This document shows positions 16,714-25,701 of a stretch of DNA of 64,000 nt, piece after piece. How positions within the stretch are numbered: the first letter of the stretch is position 1; the number at the start of each line of letters is the position of its first letter. Source of the DNA: CAZIRF01 sp964541755 (GTDB lineage Bacteria; Spirochaetota; Spirochaetia; Treponematales; Breznakiellaceae); assembly GCA_964541755.1 (NCBI GenBank), contig CAZIRF010000003.1, positions 62,001 through 126,000 on the forward strand, written 5' to 3'. A program made the translations under genes and the position numbers. The notes under the pieces were generated by a model. That model was not told the DNA's origin. It searched no databases and saw only the letters and a list, made by a program, of their open reading frames with translations.

Positions 16714-18236
16714 CAGACTCAACCATCATTTCGAAAATCTGGAACCTCGCGAATGTCCTTAGGGACGATGGCGTGGGGTACGGCGATTACCTGGAGCAGA
16801 TTACCTATCTCCTCTTTCTCAAGATGGCCGATGAACTGAACAAGCCGCCTTACAACAAAGGCTTGCACTTCCCCCGTCTGAAAGATGTTGAAAATAACGA
16901 GATTAAAGACGGCGATTACTGCAATTGGGAAACCCTGGTCAGTAAACGCGGTGCCGAACTGGAAGCTTTCTACGTGCAAATGCTTCGCAGCCTCAGTACC
17001 GAAAAAGGCATGCTGGGACAGATCTTTACCAAAAGCCAGAACAAGATTCAGGATCCGGCCAAGCTCTTGCGGGTCATCAACATGATTGATCAGGAACAAT
17101 GGTCTTTGATGGGGGCCGATATCAAAGGTCGCATCTACGAAGGACTGCTGGAAAAGAATGCTGAAGACACCAAATCCGGAGCCGGACAGTACTTTACCCC
17201 GCGCGCCCTGATTAAAACCATGGTAGCATGTGTCCAGCCCAAGCCGATGAAAACAATCGCCGACCCTGCTTGCGGTACGGGAGGATTCTTTCTGGCTGCC
17301 TACGACTGGATCGTGGCCAACAACCAGCTGGACAAGGAAGAGAAGGAATTCCTCAAAAACAACACATTCCATGGAAACGAAATCGTGGCCAATACCCGCC
17401 GTTTATGCCTGATGAATATGTACCTGCACAACATAGGCGAGATCGACGGGGAGAGTTTTATCTCGTCCAATGATGCACTGGTCTCAGACGATGGAAGCCG
17501 CTACGATTACGTACTGGCGAATCCCCCCTTTGGAAAGAAAAGCAGCATGACCATTACCAACGCACAGGGGGAAGCAGAGAAAGAGGATTTGAGCTACAAC
17601 CGTCAAGACTTTTGGGAAACAACCTCCAACAAGCAGCTCAACTTTTTGCAGCATATCAGAACCATGCTGAAGGTTACCGGGGAAGCCGCCGTGGTTTTAC
17701 CGGATAATGTACTGTTCGAAGGCGGAGCCGGTGAAGAGGTTCGAAAACAGCTCATGAAAACCACAGATCTTCATACCATTCTGCGTTTGCCCACCGGGCT
17801 GTTCTATGCCAACGGTGTAAAGGCCAACGTGCTTTTTTTTGATAATAAAGCTGCCAGTAAAGAAGTCCAGACAAAAGAAGTGTGGATCTACGATTACCGT
17901 ACCAATATTCACCATACCCTGAAAAAAAAGCAGATGGTCACAGAAGACCTGACCGAATTCGTGCAGCTGTACAACCCCGGGAATCGCCATAAACGCAAGG
18001 AAACATGGAGCGAAGCGAATCCCGAAGGCCGCTGGAGAAAATTCAGCTATGAAGAAATCCTGGCACGGGATAAAACCAACCTAGATATCTTCTGGCTGAA
18101 AGATCAGAGTCTGACCGACCTGGACAACCTTCCCGATCCGGATATTCTTGCCAATGAGATCATTGAGAATCTCGAGTCGGGCCTGAACAGTTTCAGGGAA
18201 ATTATGGATACGATCAACGGGGATGTGGAGGAATGA
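16710..18236 (+). CDS. hsdM: Type I restriction-modification methyltransferase subunit
   Basis: This 508-residue N6-adenine methyltransferase has an N-terminal helical HsdM_N domain (residues ~5-130), the AdoMet-binding DPACGTGGFFLAAYD near 184, and the catalytic NPPF (VLANPPFGKKS) near 271. With HsdS it would methylate the target of this system and protect it from HsdR. The ATG overlaps the RhuM stop. The order R-S-rhuM-M places the protective enzyme last. It is followed by a hairpin-rich spacer rather than another gene. Confidence 0.96.
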   Translation: MTDSTIISKIWNLANVLRDDGVGYGDYLEQITYLLFLKMADELNKPPYNKGLHFPRLKDVENNEIKDGDYCNWETLVSKRGAELEAFYVQMLRSLSTEKGMLGQIFTKSQNKIQDPAKLLRVINMIDQEQWSLMGADIKGRIYEGLLEKNAEDTKSGAGQYFTPRALIKTMVACVQPKPMKTIADPACGTGGFFLAAYDWIVANNQLDKEEKEFLKNNTFHGNEIVANTRRLCLMNMYLHNIGEIDGESFISSNDALVSDDGSRYDYVLANPPFGKKSSMTITNAQGEAEKEDLSYNRQDFWETTSNKQLNFLQHIRTMLKVTGEAAVVLPDNVLFEGGAGEEVRKQLMKTTDLHTILRLPTGLFYANGVKANVLFFDNKAASKEVQTKEVWIYDYRTNIHHTLKKKQMVTEDLTEFVQLYNPGNRHKRKETWSEANPEGRWRKFSYEEILARDKTNLDIFWLKDQSLTDLDNLPDPDILANEIIENLESGLNSFREIMDTINGDVEE

Positions 18237-18282
18237 GGAAAGCGCGGTACAGCTTGGAGCAGTGGATACCGGGCGCCAGCTG

Positions 18283-18392
18283 CGTGAGGGATTGGAGCGG
18301 GTAGCCCGGATGCCCCAAGCGCCTGAGCGCTTGGGGTACCGTACTACCCGCGTAAAGCCCGACCCCGCCGCGAGGCGGGGGCACGCCCTTCT
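18283..18392. repeat. Structured intergenic element at the island end
   Basis: After GAGGGATTGGAGCGG comes an 8-bp outer stem (GCGGGTAG 18297-18304 with CTACCCGC 18344-18351). This encloses a perfect 10-bp stem CCCCAAGCGC/GCGCTTGGGG (18313-18336, loop CTGA). Next comes AAAGCCCGACC with a 7-bp stem CCCCGCC/GGCGGGG (18363-18380, loop GCGA) and GCACGCCC. The GGGATTG-AGCGG...AAAGCCCGACC frame resembles repeats I know from between genes in Bacteroidetes. It separates hsdM from the converging peptidase gene. Confidence 0.65.
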
Positions 18393-18431
18393 TGTTCTGA
18401 TGCGCTGCGGGATCGGGTTATTGAGTGCGGG

Positions 18432-19589
18432 TCAGAGCTTGATGATGCGGGATTTGGTAAGGATCTCCGGACCTTTCGGGCCGATGAGGACGTCGTTTTC
18501 GAGGCGGCAGCCGCCCTGGCGGGGGTCGTAGAGGCCGGGTTCGACGGTAAAGATCATGCCCTGTTCGAGGCGCCAGGCGTTGTCGGCGCGGGAGCGCAGG
18601 AAGGGTTGTTCGTGGGCTTCGAGGCCGATGCCGTGGCCCAGGCCGTGGGGCATGGTTTTTTTGGACTTTTCGAAGAAGGAGTCGACGTATATGGCCAGTT
18701 CCCGGGCGGCCATGCCGTCCTTGATGCGGGCCATGGCCTGGTCGTGGGCCTTCTGTACCAGGGTGACGAGGCGGTTTTGCGCGGGCGAGAGGGGCCCGCG
18801 GGCGATGGTGAGGGTGACGTCGCTGGAGTAGCCCTTGTATTTGAGGCCGAAGTCGAGGATGGACAGGCCCTTGTCGCCGATGGGGGCGTTGGTGTAGTTG
18901 GGAAAGGCGTGGATGGCGAAGGAGCGGGTGCTGCCGGCGGCGAGGGTTTCGAAGCCGCAGCCTTCGCAGCCGCGCTTGCGGCCCTCGGCGTCGATGAAGA
19001 GGGCGATGTCGGTCTCGCTGATGGGCTTGCCGCGCTCGAACTCGGCCTGGACGCGGTCGATGATGTCGTTGGTAATGGCCGACACCTTGCGGTAGATGGC
19101 GATTTCCCGCTCGTCTTTTATGGCGCGGCGGGCGGTAATGTAGTCGCGGACGCCTTCGCGGCGGCAGAGGACGTCCCAGTCGCGCAGGGTTTCCACGTAC
19201 TGCAGGAAGACGGGGTAGGGGGTGGTGTCGGGGATTTCGATGCGGCTGCCGACGGGGAGTTTGAGCATGTCGGCGATGGTGCGGACGGCGCTGATGGGGT
19301 CGCGGCCGAACTCGTTGTAGGCGACGATGCGGTCGGCATGGCCGTGTTTGGCGGCGAGGTGTTCGTCCCAGGCGACGAGTATGCAGCGCTGGTCGGCGAC
19401 GAGGAAGACGAGGGCGTCGGCGTGGTGGCCGGTGAGCCAGCGGACGGCGGGGTCGCGGTGGGCCTCGCTGTCTTCGAGCATGACCATGGCAATATTTTCA
19501 CTGTCCATCCAACGGTAGAGGGCGTGTTGCCGTTCTTCGTAACAACTGTCCATGCCTACCACTATGCCGGTATGCGCGGTCTCCTGCAA
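18432..19589 (-). CDS. M24 family aminopeptidase (Xaa-Pro type)
   Basis: The 385-residue protein has a creatinase N-terminal domain (residues ~15-150) and a pita-bread M24 domain. Metal ligands can be seen in LSILDFGLKYKGYSSDVTLT (two Asp near 245-256), the His in HGLGHGIGLEAHE near 318, and Glu in FTVEPGLYDP and GCRLENDVL. It would remove N-terminal residues before proline using two Mn or Co ions in the cytoplasm. The frame opens at TTG 19589, with GGAGG 12 bases upstream. ATG 19553 is an alternative start with a weaker site. It is divergent from the 7TM gene. Confidence 0.87.
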   Translation of the reverse strand: MQETAHTGIVVGMDSCYEERQHALYRWMDSENIAMVMLEDSEAHRDPAVRWLTGHHADALVFLVADQRCILVAWDEHLAAKHGHADRIVAYNEFGRDPISAVRTIADMLKLPVGSRIEIPDTTPYPVFLQYVETLRDWDVLCRREGVRDYITARRAIKDEREIAIYRKVSAITNDIIDRVQAEFERGKPISETDIALFIDAEGRKRGCEGCGFETLAAGSTRSFAIHAFPNYTNAPIGDKGLSILDFGLKYKGYSSDVTLTIARGPLSPAQNRLVTLVQKAHDQAMARIKDGMAARELAIYVDSFFEKSKKTMPHGLGHGIGLEAHEQPFLRSRADNAWRLEQGMIFTVEPGLYDPRQGGCRLENDVLIGPKGPEILTKSRIIKL

Positions 19590-19611
19590 GTGCTTTTCGT
19601 TCCTCCATCCA

Positions 19612-19640
19612 TTGACCGGGGCCCCCCGGAAAACTAGACT
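19612..19640 (+). promoter_or_regulatory. Promoter of the 7TM-PAS gene (leaderless type)
   Basis: TTGACC (19612-19617) and TAGACT (19635-19640) are 17 bp apart. The -10 is followed by exactly six bases and ATG 19647. No ribosome-binding sequence is present, so the transcript should begin at or within a base or two of the ATG. Confidence 0.6.
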
Positions 19641-19646
19641 CCCTGT

Positions 19647-20912
19647 ATGGTCGTTGCGGCGGGTTCCTATTATGTATATGTCATTCTCGCGGTATTGCTC
19701 CTTGCCGTGTTGATTCCGTCGTTGGTATATGCCCTGCGCCAGACGGTTGCGCTTACCCGGCCGGGGGCCTGGCGGGTTCTTGTTCCCTATTTGTCATTTA
19801 CCATTCTGTACCTCGTGTTCAACTTGTTGGAAATATTTGCATCGACTCCGGACCGGGCCCGGCTTTTTGCGTCGCTGTGCTACATCAGTAGTGGAACGGT
19901 GCCCACCTGGTGGTTTCTCTTTTGCCTCCATTTTTCGGGGTACAGTGCCCTGGCGCGCCGTTTGGCGCCGGTCCTGTGGATTATCCCGGTGCTCGCCATT
20001 GCCATTGTTTTTACGAATCCCTTTCACCACTGGCACTGGGAGGCGCTCTCTTATACCCGCGTCGGTCCTTTCATGCGGATGGCGGTCGAATCGTACGGGG
20101 CTTGGTTCTGGTTTTTGGCTTCCTGGACGGCACTCCTCGTTATTTCGGGCACGAGCATCATCGCCATCTCCATTGCACGCCGTTCACTGGCCATCCATCG
20201 GCAGGTGTTGATTGTGGCAGCGGGGACCTTGGTGCCGGTTCTCTTCAATGGCATCTACCTTTTGCGTTTGATTCCCGGCTGGGACAAGGATTATACCCCG
20301 ATAGGCTACGGGGTGGCCGGCGTCCTGTTCACCCTGGGGGTTTTCTACAACCGTCTCTTCGATATTGTACCCCTGGCCCGCCGCGCCCTGGTTGAGGCCC
20401 TGCCCGATGCGGTCTTTGCCGTTGAAGGGGGGAATCGCCTCCTGGAGATGAATACGAAGGCCAAGGAGCTCTTTGCCCTGGAGGATGCCTTTCCCGGTTC
20501 GCCCCTGCCCAAGGATGGGCCGCTGGCAGCGGTCCTTGAGGCCTTCGGGGAGCGGGATGCAGTGGAATTCGGGGCCGATGAGAGCGGGTGGTACGAGGGT
20601 CGCTGTACCACTATTTCGGCCGGTGGGCGTGTCCTGCAGCTCTACTCGTTTCGCGATATTACCGAACGGCGGCGGCTCTTGCAGGACAAGACCCGGCTCG
20701 TAACCCGGCTTTCCGAGGCCCTCGCCGAACTCAAGACCCTGCGCGGGATTGTCCCGATTTGCTCATCCTGCAAGAAGATTCGTGACGATTCGGGGTATTG
20801 GCAGCAGGTTGACGAATACCTCTCGACCCACAGCGATCTGGAGTTTACCCACGGGATCTGCCCCGACTGTCGCGAACGGCTCTACGGCGACGGGGATTCG
20901 GCGGCTCATTGA
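19647..20912 (+). CDS. 7TM-PAS sensor with C-terminal cysteine motif and no kinase domain
   Basis: The first ~230 residues hold seven membrane spans of the histidine-kinase 7TM type, with FVFTNPFHHWHW-like residues (IVFTNPFHHWHWEALSYT near 120) and GYGVAGVLFTLGVFYNRLFDIVPLAR at the end. A PAS domain follows (~245-355, ending in YSFRDITERRRL). The last ~55 residues read GIVPICSSCKKIRDDSGYW...HGICPDC, two CxxC pairs that could bind Zn. That tail is a widespread module attached to PAS or receiver domains. No kinase, GGDEF or phosphatase domain follows, so the output is unknown. The start is set by a promoter ending six bases before the ATG. Confidence 0.8.
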   Translation: MVVAAGSYYVYVILAVLLLAVLIPSLVYALRQTVALTRPGAWRVLVPYLSFTILYLVFNLLEIFASTPDRARLFASLCYISSGTVPTWWFLFCLHFSGYSALARRLAPVLWIIPVLAIAIVFTNPFHHWHWEALSYTRVGPFMRMAVESYGAWFWFLASWTALLVISGTSIIAISIARRSLAIHRQVLIVAAGTLVPVLFNGIYLLRLIPGWDKDYTPIGYGVAGVLFTLGVFYNRLFDIVPLARRALVEALPDAVFAVEGGNRLLEMNTKAKELFALEDAFPGSPLPKDGPLAAVLEAFGERDAVEFGADESGWYEGRCTTISAGGRVLQLYSFRDITERRRLLQDKTRLVTRLSEALAELKTLRGIVPICSSCKKIRDDSGYWQQVDEYLSTHSDLEFTHGICPDCRERLYGDGDSAAH

Positions 20913-20980
20913 GTTTGCAGGGCTGCCGGGAAAGCCGCCCTGTTTCCCTGCCGCACAAGGGGTGATGCGGGCCCGCTCTC

Positions 20981-21009
20981 TTGTCGCCATCGGTCTTTTT
21001 CTCTATGAT
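20981..21009 (+). promoter_or_regulatory. Promoter of the CoA-activase gene
   Basis: TTGTCG (20981-20986) and TATGAT (21004-21009) with 17 bp between them form a good housekeeping-type promoter. Transcription would start near 21016 and leave a leader of about 195 bases. Confidence 0.55.
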
Positions 21010-21015
21010 ACGGAT

Positions 21016-21212
21016 ACTGTGAAGAGTGTTATCGGCCCCGAAAGGGGCAGCCCCTCCCGGGGCCGTCATTCCGGGGCGTGTCTGTTCGAGGCGCGCCATA
21101 CCGGACACCAGCCCGCGTCCTTCCCGGGACCGGATGCAACCGCCTGTGTGTTATTGGCGTCGAACAGGGAAGCCCCAAGCGGGTGTTACCGAACTATCCA
21201 AGGAATGTACCC
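21016..21212 (+). other. Long untranslated leader with competing hairpins
   Basis: Between the predicted start of transcription and ATG 21213 the sequence CGGCCCC (21031-21037 region) can pair either with the near GGGGC after a GAAA loop or with the farther GGGGCCG of the next block. This is a choice typical of attenuators. No riboswitch class was recognised, including no B12 box. The ribosome site AAGGAA lies at 21200-21205. Between 20913 and 20980 nothing is seen. Confidence 0.35.
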
Positions 21213-24200
21213 ATGAGCAAGACCTTATACCTCGGCATTGACGCAGGCTCCACAACCGTCAAGTTTGCGATCATCAATTGGGCCGGGGAGCTCCTCCACG
21301 GCGAGTACCTGCGTCACCGCGCCGACATCAGAAAGACCCTTGTCGATTTGGCCGATCGCGCCTTTGCCTTTGCCGAAGCCTCCGGGGCCGAGGCCCTCAA
21401 GGTCGTGGCGACCGGTTCGGGGGGCTTCGCCGTCTCCCGCTGGATGGGGATTCCCTTTGTCCAGGAGGTCGTCGCCTCGACATCTGCGGTGCGCGAGATC
21501 ATTCCCCAGACGGATGTCGCCATCGAGTTGGGCGGCGAGGATGCGAAGATTACCTACTTTACCGGGGGCATCGAGCAGCGCATGAACGGCACCTGCGCCG
21601 GTGGTACGGGGGCCTTTATCGACCAGATGGCGGCCCTTTTGAACACCGATGCCGACGGCCTCAACGAGCTGGCCCGCGGTTCGACGACCATCTACCCCAT
21701 CGCCGCCCGCTGTGGCGTTTTCGCCAAGACCGATATCCAGCCTCTCGTGAACGAGGGTGCGCGCCGCGAGGATATCGCGGCGAGTATCTTCCAGGCTGTC
21801 GTCAACCAGACCATCTCCGGGCTCGCCTGCGGGAAGCCCATACGCGGCAAGGTCGCCTTCCTGGGCGGGCCCCTGCACTTTATGGAGCAGGCCCGCCGCC
21901 GATTTATCGAGACCCTCAAACTCAAGGACGACGAGGCCATAGTCCCCGAGAACTCCCAGCTCTTCGTGGCCATGGGCGCGGCGGTCGAGGCGCGCAAGCA
22001 CAAGGCCGACGCCCTTACCCTCGCAGACCTGCGTACCCGTGTCGCGGGGCTTACCGGTGTTGCCGAGCCGGAGGTCGCCCGCCTCGAACCCCTCTTTGCC
22101 AACGATGAAGAACTCGCGGCTTTCCGGGCCCGCCATGCCAAAAACAGTGCCCCGCGCCGTCCCCTGGAACAGGCGAAGGGGGCCCTCTTTCTGGGCATCG
22201 ACGCCGGTTCCACAACGACCAAGGCGGCCCTCGTCGACGAGGATGGGGCCATACTCGAGAGTTACTACAGCAACAATGGCGGGCACCCCCTCAAGGTGGC
22301 CGTTCAGTTCCTCAAGGAACTCTATACGCGCTTGCCGGAAGGGGCTTGGATAGGCAGGTCCTGTTCGACCGGTTACGGCGAAAACCTCGTCCAGGTGGCG
22401 CTCAAAGCCGATACCGGCGAGGTCGAGACCATCGCCCACTGTCGCGCCGCGCGCGCCTTTGCCCCCACGGTGGACTTCCTCCTCGATATCGGCGGGCAGG
22501 ACATGAAGTGTCTGCGCCTCAAGGACGGGGCGGTGAGCTCCATCCTGCTCAATGAAGCGTGTTCTGCCGGCTGCGGCTCCTTTATCGAATCCTTTGGCAA
22601 CTCCCTGGGGCTCCAGGTACAGGAATTCGCCAAGACGGCCCTTGAATCGCGCAGCCCGGTCGATTTGGGGACGCGATGCACTGTTTTTATGAACAGTCGC
22701 GTCAAGCAGGCCCAGAAGGAAGGGGCCTCGGTGGGGGATATCTCTGCCGGGCTCTCCTACAGTGTTATCAAGAATGCTCTTTTCAAGGTTATCAAGCTGC
22801 GCGACGCGTCCCAACTGGGGAATACCGTCCTCGTGCAGGGCGGCACCTTCCTCAACGATGCCGTTCTGCGCGCCTTCGAGACTGTTGCGGGCAAGGAAGT
22901 TATCCGGCCCGATGTCGCGGGGCTGATGGGCGCCTACGGCGCGGCCCTCATTGCGCGCGACCAGTGGCGGGATGCGGGGCGCACGGATCGTTCTGCCCTT
23001 GCCAGCGCGGATGAGCTCGATACCTTTACCAACAAGACCGATATGAAGCGCTGCCCCGGGTGTACGAACAACTGTATGCTCACCATCAACCTCTTCCCGG
23101 GCGGGCGCCGCCTTATTACGGGTAACCGCTGTGATCGCGGTCCCGATCTTGTGGCGCCGTCTTTGGCCTTGGGCAGTACCGATACGCCCTCGGGCGACGG
23201 CGCCGTGGCGGCGAGTTTGGCCGATGGGCACTTGAGTGTCCCTGCGCGGGTGAAAAAGGAGAAACTCCCCAACCTCTTCGCCTGGAAACTGGCGCGGACC
23301 TTTGCCTACAAGCCGCTCGCCCTTGAAAACGCCCCGCGCGGGCGTATCGGCATCCCCCGGGTCCTCAATCTCTACGAAAACTATCCCCTCTGGTTCACCC
23401 TCCTTACCGAACTGGGCTTCCGGGTGGAAATATCCCCCCGGTCCAGCAAGCTGATATACGAAAAGGGCATTGAATCCATCCCCAGCGAGTCGGCCTGTTA
23501 CCCGGCAAAGATTGCCCATGGGCACGTCGAGGCCCTTATCGAAAACGGGGTCGAGACCATCTTCTATCCCTGTGCCCCGTACGAAAAGAAAGAGGACGAG
23601 GGAGCCGGGAATCACTTCAACTGCCCCATCGTGACGAGCTACCCCGAGGTTATCCGCAACAACGTCGAGGGTATGCGTACCGGTCGCGCCGGAGGGCATC
23701 CCATCCGCTACCTCAATCCCTTCCTGCCCATCGACAACCGCGAGCGCCTTGCCGTCCGCATTGCCGAGGAATTCGCCGAGTGGGGCGTGACCCCCGAAGA
23801 GGCCCGCACCGCCACCGCAAAGGCCTGTGACGAGCAGGAGGCTTTCAAGCTTGAAGTTCGCCAGAAGGGCGAGGAAACCCTCGCCCTCATGAAGGAGCGC
23901 GGCTGGCAGGGCGTGGTTCTCGCCGGTCGTCCCTACCACATCGACCCGGAGATCAACCACGGTATCCCCGAACTCGTTTCCGGTCTGGGGCTCGTTGTCC
24001 TTACCGAGGACGCCGTCTCCCACCTGGGAGCGGTTCACCGCCCCCTGCGTGTCGTCGACCAGTGGACCTATCACACGCGACTGTACAATTCGGCCCAGTT
24101 TGTCACGACCCGGGACGACCTCGAGTTTATCCAGCTCACCTCCTTCGGCTGCGGCCTCGATGCCGTTACCGCCGACCAGGCCGAAGAGATTCTCCTGGCC

Positions 24201-25622
24201 AAGGGGCGCCTCTATACCCTCGTCAAAATCGACGAAGGGTCGAACCTGGGGGCCGTTCGCATTCGGCTGCGCTCGCTCATGGCGGCCAAGCTCGAACGCG
24301 CGCACCAACACGCCCACACCGAGCGTCCCGAGCTCATCGACTTCCCGCACGTCCCCTTTACCAAGGAGATGCGCAAGAACTACACCATTCTGGCCCCCCA
24401 GATGTCGCCCATCCACTTCCGCCTGGTAAAGCAGGCCTTCCAACACTCGGGCTACAACATGGAGATACTCCCTTCCTCGGATGCCGGGGCGGTAAACGCG
24501 GGGCTCAAGTACGTCAACAATGACGCCTGCTACCCTTCGATCCTCGTTGTCGGTCAGATGATGGAGGCCCTCGAGTCGGGGCGTTACGACGTGAACAAGA
24601 CGGCCCTCCTCATTACCCAGACGGGGGGCGGCTGCCGCGCGACCAATTACATCGCCTTTATCCGCCGTGCCCTGCGTGATGCGGGGCTCTCGCACGTACC
24701 GGTCATTTCCCTGTCTGCCCAGGGCTTCGAGAAGAACCCGGGCTTCAGCATCTCTCCGGCTCTGGGACACCGGGCCCTCATGGCCCTCGTCTACGGCGAT
24801 CTTCTCATGCGGGTCCTCTATGCAACCCGGCCCTACGAGGCAGTGGCCGGATCGGCAAATGCCCTCTACGAGCGCTGGAACGATCAGCTTGAAAAGGACC
24901 TCAAGTCCCTGTCGATCGGGAAGTACCACCGCAACATCCGCCGTATCGTCAGTGATTTCGATACCCTGCCGGTCCTGAACATTCGCAAGCCCAAGGTGGG
25001 GGTCGTCGGCGAAATCCTCGTCAAGTTCCACCCCACGGCCAACAACGACATCGTCAACGTCCTCGAACGCGAGGGTGCCGAGGCCGTCATGCCCGACCTC
25101 CTGGACTTCTTCTTCTATTCCGCCTACACCGGCGATTTCAAGCACCGCAAGCTCGCGGGAACCAAAAAGGCTGCGCGCATCGGCAACCTCATCATCTGGG
25201 CGATGGAACTCTATCGCAAGGAGATGAAGAAGGCCCTCTCCAAGAGCAACCGCTTCCACGCGCCGGCCCACATCACCGAGCTTGCCAAGGGCGTCGACGA
25301 CATCGTCCAGCTGGGCAATGTTACCGGCGAGGGCTGGTTCCTCACTGCCGAGATGGTCGAGCTTGTCGAGCATGGGGCGAGCGCCATCGCCTGTGTCCAG
25401 CCCTTCGCCTGCTTGCCCAATCACGTAACGGGCAAGGGGATGATAAAGGAGCTGCGCCGTCGCTACCCCTGGGCCAATGTCGCTGCCATCGACTACGACC
25501 CCGGTGCCAGCGAGGTGAACCAGCTCAACCGCTTGAAGCTCATGTTGGCCCATAGCATGGACCACGTCGAGAAACAGGCGGCGGTTCCGCAGGAAGAGCC
25601 GGAGTCCGAAGCGGTCATTTGA
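21213..25622 (+). CDS. Fused acyl-CoA dehydratase activase (BadF/HgdC-type, two ATPase domains)
   Basis: The 1469-residue protein has two ASKHA ATPase domains, each opening with LGIDAGSTT (residues ~7 and ~328). Each carries Cys for a bridging [4Fe-4S] cluster (NGTCAGGTGAF near 125; NEACSAGCGSF near 450). A Cys-rich link MKRCPGCTNNC with GNRCDRG follows. Then come a DUF2229-type domain (IPSESACYPAKIAHGH) and a dehydratase-like C-terminal part (YPSILVVGQMMEAL, TQTGGGCRATNY). HgdC-type activases drive one low-potential electron into 2-hydroxyacyl-CoA dehydratases or benzoyl-CoA reductases by ATP hydrolysis. These large fused forms are common in spirochaetes and clostridia, but their partner is unknown. 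The start is chosen for AAGGAA eight bases upstream. Confidence 0.88.
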   Translation: MSKTLYLGIDAGSTTVKFAIINWAGELLHGEYLRHRADIRKTLVDLADRAFAFAEASGAEALKVVATGSGGFAVSRWMGIPFVQEVVASTSAVREIIPQTDVAIELGGEDAKITYFTGGIEQRMNGTCAGGTGAFIDQMAALLNTDADGLNELARGSTTIYPIAARCGVFAKTDIQPLVNEGARREDIAASIFQAVVNQTISGLACGKPIRGKVAFLGGPLHFMEQARRRFIETLKLKDDEAIVPENSQLFVAMGAAVEARKHKADALTLADLRTRVAGLTGVAEPEVARLEPLFANDEELAAFRARHAKNSAPRRPLEQAKGALFLGIDAGSTTTKAALVDEDGAILESYYSNNGGHPLKVAVQFLKELYTRLPEGAWIGRSCSTGYGENLVQVALKADTGEVETIAHCRAARAFAPTVDFLLDIGGQDMKCLRLKDGAVSSILLNEACSAGCGSFIESFGNSLGLQVQEFAKTALESRSPVDLGTRCTVFMNSRVKQAQKEGASVGDISAGLSYSVIKNALFKVIKLRDASQLGNTVLVQGGTFLNDAVLRAFETVAGKEVIRPDVAGLMGAYGAALIARDQWRDAGRTDRSALASADELDTFTNKTDMKRCPGCTNNCMLTINLFPGGRRLITGNRCDRGPDLVAPSLALGSTDTPSGDGAVAASLADGHLSVPARVKKEKLPNLFAWKLARTFAYKPLALENAPRGRIGIPRVLNLYENYPLWFTLLTELGFRVEISPRSSKLIYEKGIESIPSESACYPAKIAHGHVEALIENGVETIFYPCAPYEKKEDEGAGNHFNCPIVTSYPEVIRNNVEGMRTGRAGGHPIRYLNPFLPIDNRERLAVRIAEEFAEWGVTPEEARTATAKACDEQEAFKLEVRQKGEETLALMKERGWQGVVLAGRPYHIDPEINHGIPELVSGLGLVVLTEDAVSHLGAVHRPLRVVDQWTYHTRLYNSAQFVTTRDDLEFIQLTSFGCGLDAVTADQAEEILLAKGRLYTLVKIDEGSNLGAVRIRLRSLMAAKLERAHQHAHTERPELIDFPHVPFTKEMRKNYTILAPQMSPIHFRLVKQAFQHSGYNMEILPSSDAGAVNAGLKYVNNDACYPSILVVGQMMEALESGRYDVNKTALLITQTGGGCRATNYIAFIRRALRDAGLSHVPVISLSAQGFEKNPGFSISPALGHRALMALVYGDLLMRVLYATRPYEAVAGSANALYERWNDQLEKDLKSLSIGKYHRNIRRIVSDFDTLPVLNIRKPKVGVVGEILVKFHPTANNDIVNVLEREGAEAVMPDLLDFFFYSAYTGDFKHRKLAGTKKAARIGNLIIWAMELYRKEMKKALSKSNRFHAPAHITELAKGVDDIVQLGNVTGEGWFLTAEMVELVEHGASAIACVQPFACLPNHVTGKGMIKELRRRYPWANVAAIDYDPGASEVNQLNRLKLMLAHSMDHVEKQAAVPQEEPESEAVI

Positions 25623-25701
25623 TCGCCAGTGAGTCGATACAACGCATCTGTTTGGGGGGCACCGCTTATGCTTTGTCCCCCTTTTGCCGACATTTGAAAC
25701 G

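Noticed and set aside
21016..21212. Cobalamin or other known riboswitch in the activase leader
   Set aside because: No B12 box or other conserved riboswitch core was seen; only general GC hairpins.
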